The notes beneath the pieces were generated by a model. That model ran no database searches. It was given only the letters and a program-made list of their open reading frames with translations, and was not told where the DNA came from. Shown here piece after piece: positions 18,112 to 26,054 of a stretch of DNA of 64,000 nucleotides. Position numbers and translations under genes: made by a program. This DNA comes from Bacteroidales bacterium (GTDB taxonomy: Bacteria > Bacteroidota > Bacteroidia > Bacteroidales > Muribaculaceae). Where the stretch lies: NCBI GenBank assembly GCA_004557385.1, contig SFEA01000011.1, positions 62,001 through 126,000 on the forward strand, in the 5' to 3' direction. How positions within the stretch are numbered: the first letter of the stretch is position 1; each line of letters begins with the position of its first letter.

Positions 18112-19620
18112 ATGGACAAGCAGCGTCACTACATAGCCATCGACTTGAAGTCGTTCTACGCATCGGTTGAATGTGTTGAGCGAGGGCTTGATGCGCTCAA
18201 CACCCACCTTGTGGTAGCCGACAAGAGTCGCACCGACAAAACCATTTGTTTGGCAGTGTCGCCGTCGCTCAAGGCATACGGCATAAGCGGCAGGGCGCGG
18301 CTGTTTGAGGTGGTGCAGCGTGTGAAAGATGTGAACAACCAGCGTAGGCTCAAGGCGCCGGGTGGCACATTCACCGGGCGCTCGTCGTCGGCAAGCGAGT
18401 TGGCTGCAAACCGGCAGTTGGCGCTCGACTATATAGTGGCACCGCCACGCATGGCGCATTACATCGCCTACAGCACGCGCATCTATAAGATTTATATGAA
18501 ATACATTGCGCCCGAGGACATCCACGTCTATTCAATCGACGAGGTGTTTATCGATGCCACAAGCTATCTCGACACCTACGGCATGACGGCTCACGAACTT
18601 GCCATGACCATGATTCGCGATGTGCTTTCGAGCACCGGAATCACTGCAACTGCGGGCATTGGCACAAATATGTATCTGGCAAAAATCGCTATGGACATCG
18701 AAGCCAAGCACATGCCTGCCGATGCCGACGGGGTGCGCATTGCCGAACTCGATGAGATGAGTTATCGCCGACGGCTGTGGAACCACCGTCCGCTCACCGA
18801 TTTCTGGCGCATTGGTGGCGGCACGGCTCGCCGGCTTGCCCAATACAACATGTTCACAATGGGCGACGTGGCGCGTATGTCGCTGCGCAGCGAAAATTTC
18901 CTGTATCGGCTGTTTGGCGTGAATGCCGAGTTGCTCATCGACCATGCTTGGGGCTGGGAGCCGTGCACCATAGCGCAAGTGAAAGCCTATAAGCCCGAAA
19001 CAAACTCGCTGAGCAGCGGTCAGGTGCTCACGCGTGCCTATTCGTTCGAGCAAGCACGGGTGGTGATTCAGGAAATGGCTGAGGCGCTGGCTCTCGACTT
19101 GCTCGACAAGAATCTTGTCACTAATCATTTGACAATCAACATCGGTTACGACTTCGAAAGCCTCACGCGCCCCGATATTGCTGCCACATATTGCGGCGAG
19201 GTGGTGGTTGACCACTATGGCAGGCGTGTGCCAAAGCCGGCGCATGGCAGCACCCGACTCGACGAACATACTTTTTCGGCACAAATCATCACTCATGCTG
19301 TGCTCACGCTGTTCGATTCGGTTGCCGATGCAAAGCTGCTTTTTCGACGCCTGAACGTGGCGTGTGGCAATGTAATCAGCGAACAGCGCGCCCGGCAGAT
19401 TCGCCCTGTGCCGCAACTCAATCTGTTCAGCGACCGCGAAGCCATTGCTCAAATGCAGCAGGCTCACGACCTCGCACTCGACAAAGAACGGCGAATGATG
19501 GAGGCTACGCTTCAGATTAAAAAGAAATTCGGCAAAAACGCTTTGCTCAAGGGATTTAACTTCTCGGAAGGCGCTACTGCCAAAGAACGAAACTCGCAAA
19601 TAGGAGGACACAAAGCATGA
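18112..19620 (+). CDS. Y-family DNA polymerase (UmuC/DinB-like)
   Basis: A 502-residue translesion polymerase of the ImpB/MucB/SamB group. The catalytic acidic residues are visible: D11 in 'AIDLKSFYASVE' and D143/E144 in 'YSIDEVFID'. The start at 18112 (ATG) is preferred to an in-frame GTG at 18085 because the polymerase motif then begins within about ten residues, as is usual. The C-terminal third should hold the little-finger domain. It overlaps the next small gene by 4 bp (ATGA), a pairing familiar from Firmicutes and Bacteroidota. No umuD-type gene is adjacent. The consensus promoter with an inverted repeat upstream suggests regulated expression. Confidence 0.93.
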   Translation: MDKQRHYIAIDLKSFYASVECVERGLDALNTHLVVADKSRTDKTICLAVSPSLKAYGISGRARLFEVVQRVKDVNNQRRLKAPGGTFTGRSSSASELAANRQLALDYIVAPPRMAHYIAYSTRIYKIYMKYIAPEDIHVYSIDEVFIDATSYLDTYGMTAHELAMTMIRDVLSSTGITATAGIGTNMYLAKIAMDIEAKHMPADADGVRIAELDEMSYRRRLWNHRPLTDFWRIGGGTARRLAQYNMFTMGDVARMSLRSENFLYRLFGVNAELLIDHAWGWEPCTIAQVKAYKPETNSLSSGQVLTRAYSFEQARVVIQEMAEALALDLLDKNLVTNHLTINIGYDFESLTRPDIAATYCGEVVVDHYGRRVPKPAHGSTRLDEHTFSAQIITHAVLTLFDSVADAKLLFRRLNVACGNVISEQRARQIRPVPQLNLFSDREAIAQMQQAHDLALDKERRMMEATLQIKKKFGKNALLKGFNFSEGATAKERNSQIGGHKA

Positions 19621-19817
19621 ACGAAAACTACGACGACATAATTAACCTGCCACACTACGAGCCTAAGCATCACAAACGCATGCCGCCGGAGATGCGTGCT
19701 GCGCAATTCGCTCCTTTTGCCGCCCTGACAGGCTACGACGACGCAATTGCTCAGGCTACCATCCAGAATGCCCAACCCGAAGCGCCGTCGACAAGCGATT
19801 TTGTTGATGAGCTTTGA
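19617..19817 (+). CDS. Small protein paired with Y-family polymerase (YolD-like)
   Basis: A 66-residue protein with the recognisable core 'DIINLPHYEPKHHKRMPPEMRAAQFAPFAALTGY'-type sequence: an N-terminal 'YDDIINLPH', then 'RAAQFAPFAALTGYDDAI'. Small proteins with this signature are regularly found directly behind Y-family polymerase genes and are sometimes annotated YolD-like. Their role is not established; coupling to the polymerase through the ATGA overlap implies co-production and possibly a regulatory or accessory function. Confidence 0.8.
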   Translation: MNENYDDIINLPHYEPKHHKRMPPEMRAAQFAPFAALTGYDDAIAQATIQNAQPEAPSTSDFVDEL

Positions 19818-20012
19818 CAGCAGGATAGGATATTTTTATTTTAACAAATTTTAATGATTGCACCGTGCAAGATTTGCCTCATGGCACCGATTAAAGGGTA
19901 GAATAATCAAAATTCGAGATATCCATGATATATTATAGGGTTAATACAAAACACAATAGATATTGTTCTAAAACATTTACTCAGTAGTTAATAAACAAAC
20001 ACGCAAAACAAT

Positions 20013-20060
20013 GGGAGGTGATTGCATTACATCAATGCATCACCTCCCAAATTTTTATTT
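20013..20060. terminator. Terminator between convergent genes
   Basis: GGGAGGTGA (20013-20021) pairs with TCACCTCCC (20040-20048), extended after a one-base bulge by TGCAT/ATGCA. An AAATTTTTATTTT tract follows on the plus strand. It lies between the small polymerase partner (plus) and the remnant at 20083-20247 (minus), and may stop transcription from both sides. The rest of 19818-20012 shows nothing I recognise. Confidence 0.82.
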
Positions 20061-20082
20061 TGAAAAACTCCTAAATGCTTGT

Positions 20083-20247
20083 TTATCGTTCGGCGGCAGG
20101 CAGGGTCGAGCCGATTTTGTCGAACGGGATATTGCCGGTGAAGCCTTTAGCGGCATCGTTGCCGTCGGGTGATACATGATATTCAACGGCAAGGGCACTT
20201 GCCGAGCACAATGCGAGCATTGTAAAGAGGTGCTTTAGTGGTTTCAT
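20083..20247 (-). pseudogene. Remnant of a secreted beta-helix protein
   Basis: A 54-codon frame starting at 20247 with a signal peptide (MKPLKHLFTMLALCSASALA) followed by 'VEYHVSPDGNDAAKG', the typical first strand of secreted right-handed beta-helix proteins such as pectate-lyase-like and GH141-type enzymes. It then jumps to 'FTGNIPFDKIGSTLPAAER' and stops, a sequence that looks like the C-terminal end of such a protein. The several hundred residues of the beta-helix are missing. As with the sulfatase remnant at 4630, the ends appear to have been joined in frame by an internal deletion. The strength of the C-terminal match is limited because it is short. Confidence 0.6.
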
Positions 20248-20742
20248 GAGTCTTTTTTTGAATTTAGCTTGTCGCAAAGTTAAGCACAATATGTCATATT
20301 TTTCTTGCACAATATTATTATTCGGTATGACAATCTTTCGGAAACAAACACATTAACATCGCCTACCGTTGTTCCCCATAGCAACAGGGTCTGCAACCGC
20401 GCCGCGGTTGATGCCTTTGGGTTTTATCGGCTATCCCCACGTAGCCGGCATCGCTGCGCTCGCCGTCAACGTGAGGTTATTGAAATTGTAACCGCTCACG
20501 CGGTTGTGTGCGACGGTTGGCAGATGCAGAAAGGTGATTGGCTCACACAGATTAATTGGATTTTTATGATTTCTCTGCGCCATTTGCGAGGGGGATGTTC
20601 CTCATACTAAGCTATAACAACCAACTATGTGCCATCGATATTAACCGCGGAGCGGTTACAGTTAGTGTAACCCCGCATTGGCGCCGCAGGCGACTATGTG
20701 GGGATGCCATCCGCACCCTCGTGCCTACACAACCGCGGCGCG

Positions 20743-20824
20743 GTTGCAGACCCAGCTGAAGGAAAAATTAAAATTGTCCGTGGAGGACATTCCCATGTTG
20801 GATTCGCAGCGAATTAGGCGTCCG
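20743..20824. repeat. 82-bp direct repeat, copy 1 (copy 2 at 21071-21152)
   Basis: The sequence from GTTGCAGACCCA through GAATTAGGCGTCCG occurs here and at 21071-21152 with only a few differences. It contains 'TTAAAATTGTCC' and 'ATGTTGGATTCGC' blocks that are not palindromic themselves. Confidence 0.85.
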
Positions 20825-20827
20825 AAC

Positions 20828-21083
20828 AGGACGCGAATTACCACAGTCTGCTGAATCTGCAACCGCGCCGCGGGTGTGTGTCAGCAGCTATTATTCCTTA
20901 GGGTGTATTGCTATACGCCCCTACAAATCAAGGCGAAATCCTATATATAACCATTTGATAATCAGTAATATTAACCGCGCGAGCGGTTACATCTTCAATA
21001 ACCCCACATTGGAGCGAAGCGACTATGTGGGGAAGGCTGAACGCACCCCACCACCCACAACCGCGGAGCGGTTGCAGACCCAA
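20828..21083. repeat. 256-bp direct repeat, copy 1 (copy 2 at 21341-21598)
   Basis: From AGGACGCGAATTACC to GCAGACCCAAC, this segment is repeated about 513 bp downstream. The first 130 bp or so differ at only about two positions; the second half varies mainly within hairpin loops. The high identity implies a recent duplication. Confidence 0.88.
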
Positions 21084-21156
21084 CAGAAGGAAAAATTAAA
21101 ATTGTCCGTGGAGGACATTCCCATGTTGGATTCGCAGCGAATTAGGCGTCCGTGGA

Positions 21157-21334
21157 GGACGCGAACCGAGCGACAGCGAGGTTGTAGCCGTGGGTGAGCG
21201 AAGCGTAACCCACGGACCATGACCGTCCCCGATAATGGCGTCTGGACAGGACGCGAACCGAGCGACAGCGAGGACTTAGCCGTGGGTGAGCGAAGCGTAA
21301 CCCACGGACCACCGCCGCCCCCTGATAATGGCGT
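21157..21334. repeat. Two tandem 92-bp-period repeats with hairpins
   Basis: GGACGCGAACCGAGCGACAG starts at 21157 and again at 21249. Each unit contains CCGTGGGT-N12-ACCCACGG (21189-21216 and 21280-21307) and ends in GATAATGGCGTC. Confidence 0.88.
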
Positions 21335-21619
21335 CCGGACAGGACGCGAATTACCACAGTCTGCTGAATCTGCAACCGCGCCGCGGGTGTGTGTCGGCAG
21401 CTATTATTCCTTAGGGTGTATTGCTATACGCCCCTACAAACCAAGGCGAAATCCTATATATAACCATTTGATAATCAGTGATATTAACCGCAGAGCGGTT
21501 ACATCTTCAATAACCCCGCATTGGCGCCGTAGGCGACTATGTGGGGAAGGCTGAACGCACCCAATCATCCACAACCGTGGAGCGGTTGCAGACCCAACCG
21601 CCGCGCCATTGTGCCCGAT

Positions 21620-22357
21620 GTTGTATTGGCTTCTCAAGTTGAAGCCATCCGCAACCTTGAAAAAATGCGACGCACCTACAACATGTTGTATTAGCCTTTC
21701 AAAACAAGGCCATCCGCAACTCGACGGCAACACAAAAGAAGCCTTGGTGGGTTGTATTAGCCTTTCAAATTAAGGCCATCCGCAACGCGCATATAACTAC
21801 ACTCTTTGCACTTCATGTTGTATTAGCCTTTCAAAACAAGGCCATCCGCAACCGTAAAGAGCATCATGAAATGGATCGGCATGTTGTATTAGCCTTTCAA
21901 ATTAAGGCCATCCGCAACAATATAAAACTCCTATAGCGTTTGCAAAGTGTTGTATTAGCCTTTCAAATTAAGGCCATCCGCGCGCTCCACGTTGTTGTAT
22001 TAGCCTTTCAAATTAAGGCCATCCGCAACCGGCAAACTACACTATTATTTTAGTGTTAAGTTGTATTAGCCTTTCAAATTAAGGCTATCCGCAACAGATT
22101 GTGTTCACACATCGCAGCAGTCGAGTTGTATTAGCCTTTCAAATTAAGGCCATCCGCAACAATATAAAACTCCTATAGCGTTTGCAAAGTGTTGTATTAG
22201 CCTTTCAAATTAAGGCCATCCGCGAGAGAGAGAGAGAAAGCAAAGGAGCGTATAAGTTGTATTAGCCTTTCAAATCAAGGCCATCCGCAACCAAGGGATT
22301 AATTAATGGTGATGACTGGATGTTGTATTAGCCTTTCAAATCAAGGCCATCCGCAAC
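21620..22357 (-). CRISPR. Type VI-B CRISPR array, 12 repeats and 11 spacers
   Basis: Thirty-six-bp repeats start at 21620, 21685, 21751, 21817, 21883, 21949, 21994, 22060, 22125, 22191, 22256 and 22322. Spacers are 29-30 bp, except one of about 9-11 bp between the sixth and seventh repeats. Read on the minus strand the repeat begins GTTGCGGATGGCC and ends AAAGGCTAATACAAC, with the GTTG/CAAC ends and internal hairpin (GCCTT/AAGGC) typical of Cas13b direct repeats. The repeat at 21620 is the most diverged and marks the distal end, so the leader lies at 22358 onward. Spacers 21919-21948 and 22161-22190 are identical. The repeats at 21949 and 22191 have lost the terminal AAC (plus strand). One spacer (after 22224) contains a GA tract. 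Confidence 0.95.
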
Positions 22358-22486
22358 ACGATGTTTGCAAAACACTGTGTATCAGTAAGATATAACATGT
22401 TTTGCTCATAAAAATGAGATTTTGTGTTTTGCTTTAACAAAGATAACCGTATTTTTTTAATCCTAAAAGTATTTATATAGAAATGT
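22358..22486 (-). promoter_or_regulatory. CRISPR leader with minus-strand promoter
   Basis: AT-rich DNA between the array and cas13b. On the minus strand TATCTTTG (22445-22438) fits the -7 consensus TAnnTTTG, with a TTTT 19 bp upstream (22468-22465). Transcription would start near 22431, about 75 bp before the first repeat. Within the transcribed leader GCAAAACAC (22367-22375) can pair with GTGTTTTGC (22424-22432), enclosing a CTCAT-AAAA-ATGAG hairpin (22405-22418). Confidence 0.6.
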
Positions 22487-22538
22487 CTTGATGGAATTGA
22501 AAAATAATTGTAAATTTGCGTTTAAACGCCATTTGGCG
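22487..22538 (+). promoter_or_regulatory. cas13b promoter with two overlapping palindromes
   Basis: CTTG (22487-22490), a 20-bp gap and TAAATTTG (22511-22518) resemble the Bacteroidota promoter. The expected start site falls within a perfect 12-bp palindrome, GCGTTTAAACGC (22518-22529), which overlaps CGCCA-TT-TGGCG (22527-22538). These are possible operator sites. The cas13b ATG follows at 22580. Confidence 0.6.
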
Positions 22539-22579
22539 ACACCATAACAACTATCTAACAACCCAAAAAACTTAAAAGT

Positions 22580-25500
22580 ATGAACCGACCTAACCTCGTA
22601 GAAAAGAACAAGCATATTTTTGGCACTTATGCCGTTATGGCTATGAACAACGTGCAGATGGTGTTTGAACACATCCGCAAAATTGCCGGTTTGCCCGATA
22701 TCACCGACGACACCTATCGGCCCGAAGACCTGTGGACACACCCTGTGATGGCTGTACTGCTGAAAGCCAAAAATGGCGAGCCCACCGACAACGCCACCAC
22801 TCAACTGATTGTGGAAAAGATGCTCGACCAATTCCCGTTTCTGCGCATCATGGGCGAAAACCAGCGTGCCTTTCGCAGCAAGAAGGACGAGAAAAAAGGT
22901 TCTGCCGAGAAGATGCTTGGCGCCGTGGACATCTACGACGTGATGAACAGCATGCTACGTGTGGTGAAGGCTTATCGCGACGCCACCGAGCACCTGATGT
23001 TCGACTCATCGCTGTGGAACGACGGTTCGCCTTTCCTGAAATATAACGAGCAAGTGATGGCAGGCGTGATTGAGAACTACTACGGCGTGGCGTTGCGCAA
23101 CGTGAAGGAGCGCTTTGGCTACACCACCGACGACCTGCGCTTCATTCAGGACCATCGCATGAAGGACGTGCGCGTGCCGGGCGAACGTTTTCTGCGCAAG
23201 ACCTACGACCTCGACTTTTTCCTGAGCATAAAAGCCACCAACGGCGACCGCACCGGCAAGCTGCACCTCTCGGGCGTGGGCGTGACGCTGCTCATCTGCC
23301 TGCTGCTGCACAAGCAATACGTCACTATCATGCTCTCGAAGCTGCAAGGCATCTATGGCAAATATCGCGCCGGGTCGAAGGAGCGACAAATCATTTTGCG
23401 CTCGTTTGCCATCAACGGCATTGTGCTGCCCAAGGAGCGCATCCGTTCCGACAAGAGCGAGATGTCGGTGGCGCTCGACATGATAAACGAACTGAAGCGC
23501 TGTCCGCGCGAACTGTTCGACGTGCTGTCGGTTGACGACCAAGAGCGATTCCGCTTGCAGTCGGCTGATATGGAGGACGTGCTGCAGATGCGCCATTCCG
23601 ACCGCTTTGCACAGCTGGTGATGCAATATTTCGACTATGGCGAATTGCTGCCCACCATACGCTTTCAGGTGAATATGGGCAAACTGCGCTATCTGTTCAA
23701 CGCCGCCAAAAACTGCATCGACGGCGCAACGCGCGTGCGTGTGCTTGAGCATCGGCTCAACGCCTACGGGCGAGTGCAGGAGATGGAAGCCAAACGCAAA
23801 AATGCCACCGGCGCCTTTATAGGCACCAACATTGACGTGCGCGAGTTCGACGAGGTGCGCCGCGACGATGCCAACCCCGCCAACTATCCCTATGTGGTGG
23901 ATACCTACACACATTATATAATTGAGAACAACAAGATAAACTTCACCTTTGGCGAACAACTGCCCGCGGTGGAAAACGACGGCGGCAAATGGTATGTGAA
24001 CAACATCATAGCCCACTGCAGCATGAGTGTGCTCGAACTGCCCGCAATGGTGTTCCACAGCCACCTCTACGGCGCCGCCAAAACCGAGGCGCTCATCCGC
24101 CGCACCTGGGACAACTATAACCGCCTGTTTGCCGATATGCGCGACGGAAAACTCACCAAGGCAAACCTCGGCACCTATGGCATAGCCGAAGCCGACATGC
24201 CCGCCAAGGTGCTTGAAGCAGTGAACGGCGGCGGCAAGAGCCACGGCTATTGGGCGCATGTGCGCAAAGAAATTGATGAGATGCTCGCCGACACCGAACG
24301 CCGCATCACGCGCCTGAAAGACGACAAACGCGCCGTCGACTCGAAGATGAACAAGATGGGCAAACGGGGCTTTGTGCGCATCATGCCCGGACGCCTTGCC
24401 GACTGGCTGGCAGAGGACATTGTGCGGCTGCAACGCTCAAGCCTAACCGGCACCGAATACGGCACCGACCGCATCACCGGCTTGAACTATCGCACATTGC
24501 AGGCTGCCATAGCCACATTCAACTCCAACCACGACATCGTAGATGGCGAATCGCTGAAGGCTCTCACCGATATGTTTGCCAAAGCCGGTCTGACCATCCG
24601 AAACGGCAAAACCGCGCATCCCTTCCTGTTCTTCGTGCTGGGCAGCAAGCCGCGCAACACCATCGACCTCTACGAGAGCTATCTCAAACAACGCAAAACC
24701 TATCTCAGCAACCTGCTGGAGAAGATATCGAACGACACCCTCGCCAAGACCGACATCACTTTTGTCAACCCCGAGAGCGCCCGATTCAGCCAACGCAATG
24801 CCGAATATTACCGCGACACCGCCGCCGACTATCTCGACTACCACGCCATCGAACTGCCTCGCCAAATGTTTGAGCCCGAAATAAAGGCTATGCTCAAAAA
24901 ACTGCCCGAGATGAAAGATGTGGATTTCCAAAACGCCAACGTCACTTATCTGATTGCCGAATATCTCAAGCGCTTCTGCAACGACGATTTCCAGCCGTTT
25001 TACAACCTCAAGCGCAACTATCGATACATCGACATGCTGGTGTACGACACCGACAGCCGCGGCAAACTGCAACCGCAATACACCACCGTTGCCCGGCGCG
25101 AGGAGTTGTGGGCTGACCGCAACGATAAGGTGAAACGATATCGCCAGGCAAAGGTGAATGCATTATACCTCGACCCCAAAAACCGGCTGAGCAAAACGGA
25201 AATCGAAGCACGCGTCGACAAGAGCATAGCCAATGCCCGCAACGAATACACCTCCACCGAAAAGGTGATTCGTCGCTACAAGGTGCAAGATGCATTGTTG
25301 TTCCTGCTCGCCTGCGACACCATCACCCAAAACGTGCAGCTCGAGGGCAAACGCTTCAAGCTCAACGCCGTAGAGCCGAGCGCCGAAACCGGCATCCTCT
25401 CGGAAGTGATGCCAATCAACTTTGAGTTTACGTTCGAAGGCAAACGCTACACGCTGCATGCCGATGGCATGAAGATTAAGAACTACGGCGATTTCTTCCG

Positions 25501-25897
25501 CTTAATCAACGACCAACGCCTGCCGTCGCTGCTGAACATTGTGGGCACCACCCAACTCGAAAAGAAGCAGATGGACGAGGAGTTGAGCAACTACGACAAC
25601 TGCCGCCCCGAAATGGTGAAAATGATACTCGGACTTGAGAAGGAAATCTACACCCGTTTCCCCGAAAAGAAGAATCTGGTGTACGAGATTGAACGATTCA
25701 ACTTCTCGAAACTGATGGCAGAGATGGTGCGCGAAGGCATGTTCAGCCACGACGACCGCAACACCATCAACCTCATACGCAACGCCTTCTCACACAACCG
25801 CTATCCCGAGAAGGTGGTAATCAGCGGGTTGTGCATACCGGAGGTTGCCAAGAGCTACGAAGCCAAGATGAGCCAGATGGCGCACCTGCCCGAATAA
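22580..25897 (+). CDS. cas13b: CRISPR-associated RNA-guided RNase Cas13b
   Basis: A 1105-residue single effector of type VI-B systems, which cleaves RNA bound by a crRNA and then other RNA nearby. Both HEPN nuclease motifs (RxxxxH) are intact and lie near the two ends, as is characteristic of Cas13b: R133-H138 (RDATEH) and R1067-H1072 (RNAFSH, followed by NRYPEK). Length is typical of the family. The interior is rich in charged residues and has no recognisable RuvC or HNH motif. The repeat type of the adjacent array agrees with Cas13b. No cas1, cas2, csx27 or csx28 is seen in the window; the only downstream membrane protein is a convergent acyltransferase. The stop codon lies in the loop of a small hairpin (CCCGAA/TTCGGG, 25889-25906). 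Confidence 0.95.
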   Translation: MNRPNLVEKNKHIFGTYAVMAMNNVQMVFEHIRKIAGLPDITDDTYRPEDLWTHPVMAVLLKAKNGEPTDNATTQLIVEKMLDQFPFLRIMGENQRAFRSKKDEKKGSAEKMLGAVDIYDVMNSMLRVVKAYRDATEHLMFDSSLWNDGSPFLKYNEQVMAGVIENYYGVALRNVKERFGYTTDDLRFIQDHRMKDVRVPGERFLRKTYDLDFFLSIKATNGDRTGKLHLSGVGVTLLICLLLHKQYVTIMLSKLQGIYGKYRAGSKERQIILRSFAINGIVLPKERIRSDKSEMSVALDMINELKRCPRELFDVLSVDDQERFRLQSADMEDVLQMRHSDRFAQLVMQYFDYGELLPTIRFQVNMGKLRYLFNAAKNCIDGATRVRVLEHRLNAYGRVQEMEAKRKNATGAFIGTNIDVREFDEVRRDDANPANYPYVVDTYTHYIIENNKINFTFGEQLPAVENDGGKWYVNNIIAHCSMSVLELPAMVFHSHLYGAAKTEALIRRTWDNYNRLFADMRDGKLTKANLGTYGIAEADMPAKVLEAVNGGGKSHGYWAHVRKEIDEMLADTERRITRLKDDKRAVDSKMNKMGKRGFVRIMPGRLADWLAEDIVRLQRSSLTGTEYGTDRITGLNYRTLQAAIATFNSNHDIVDGESLKALTDMFAKAGLTIRNGKTAHPFLFFVLGSKPRNTIDLYESYLKQRKTYLSNLLEKISNDTLAKTDITFVNPESARFSQRNAEYYRDTAADYLDYHAIELPRQMFEPEIKAMLKKLPEMKDVDFQNANVTYLIAEYLKRFCNDDFQPFYNLKRNYRYIDMLVYDTDSRGKLQPQYTTVARREELWADRNDKVKRYRQAKVNALYLDPKNRLSKTEIEARVDKSIANARNEYTSTEKVIRRYKVQDALLFLLACDTITQNVQLEGKRFKLNAVEPSAETGILSEVMPINFEFTFEGKRYTLHADGMKIKNYGDFFRLINDQRLPSLLNIVGTTQLEKKQMDEELSNYDNCRPEMVKMILGLEKEIYTRFPEKKNLVYEIERFNFSKLMAEMVREGMFSHDDRNTINLIRNAFSHNRYPEKVVISGLCIPEVAKSYEAKMSQMAHLPE

Positions 25898-25959
25898 CCC
25901 TTCGGGTAGCATCAAGGTTGAGTAGAAATTGGTATTCTCAAAAATATCACATGCTTTGT

Positions 25960-26054
25960 CGCCTGAAAGGCGTGACGCCGAGCCGTCGAGGCGAGGCATT
26001 TACCCACGGCTAAGTCCCATCGGCTAAATCCTTCGGGGTCACGCCCTTCAGGCG
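25960..26054. repeat. Long inverted repeat between convergent genes
   Basis: CGCCTGAAAGGCGTGAC (25960-25976) pairs with GTCACGCCCTTCAGGCG (26038-26054) over 17 bp with one mismatch. The loop contains fragments of the palindromic module 'ACCCACGGCTAAG' found elsewhere in the window. It lies between the 3' ends of cas13b and the acyltransferase and could act as a bidirectional transcription barrier, although no long T-run follows. Confidence 0.7.

Larger units (their letters stand above)
20375..21612. repeat. Mosaic of palindromic intergenic repeats beside the CRISPR array
   Basis: About 1.2 kb made almost wholly of the modules seen at 11.8-12.1 kb, in several copies. Units include the CAACCGC/GCGGTTG and TAACCGC/GCGGTTA hairpins, the CCCCACA/TGTGGGG hairpin, GCGTCC/GGACGC and CCGTGGGT/ACCCACGG. 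Modules at 20384-20516 run in inverted orientation relative to those at 20637-20752 and 20828-21598. Intervening sequence is partly shared between copies. Short reading frames here are not conserved between copies and are not genes. The block ends 8 bp before the first CRISPR repeat. Confidence 0.85.

Noticed and set aside
20305..21733. Several 65-111-codon frames on both strands
   Set aside because: They are composed of palindromic repeat modules and change between near-identical copies; no start context or domain supports them.
21656..22321. Spacers targeting sequences within this window
   Set aside because: No spacer match was noticed by eye outside the array, and spacer origin cannot be judged without a database search.
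21620..22357. Array transcribed on the plus strand together with cas13b
   Set aside because: The minus-strand repeat fits known Cas13b repeats better, the decayed repeat would be at the leader end, and I see no promoter to its left; RNA data could still reverse this.
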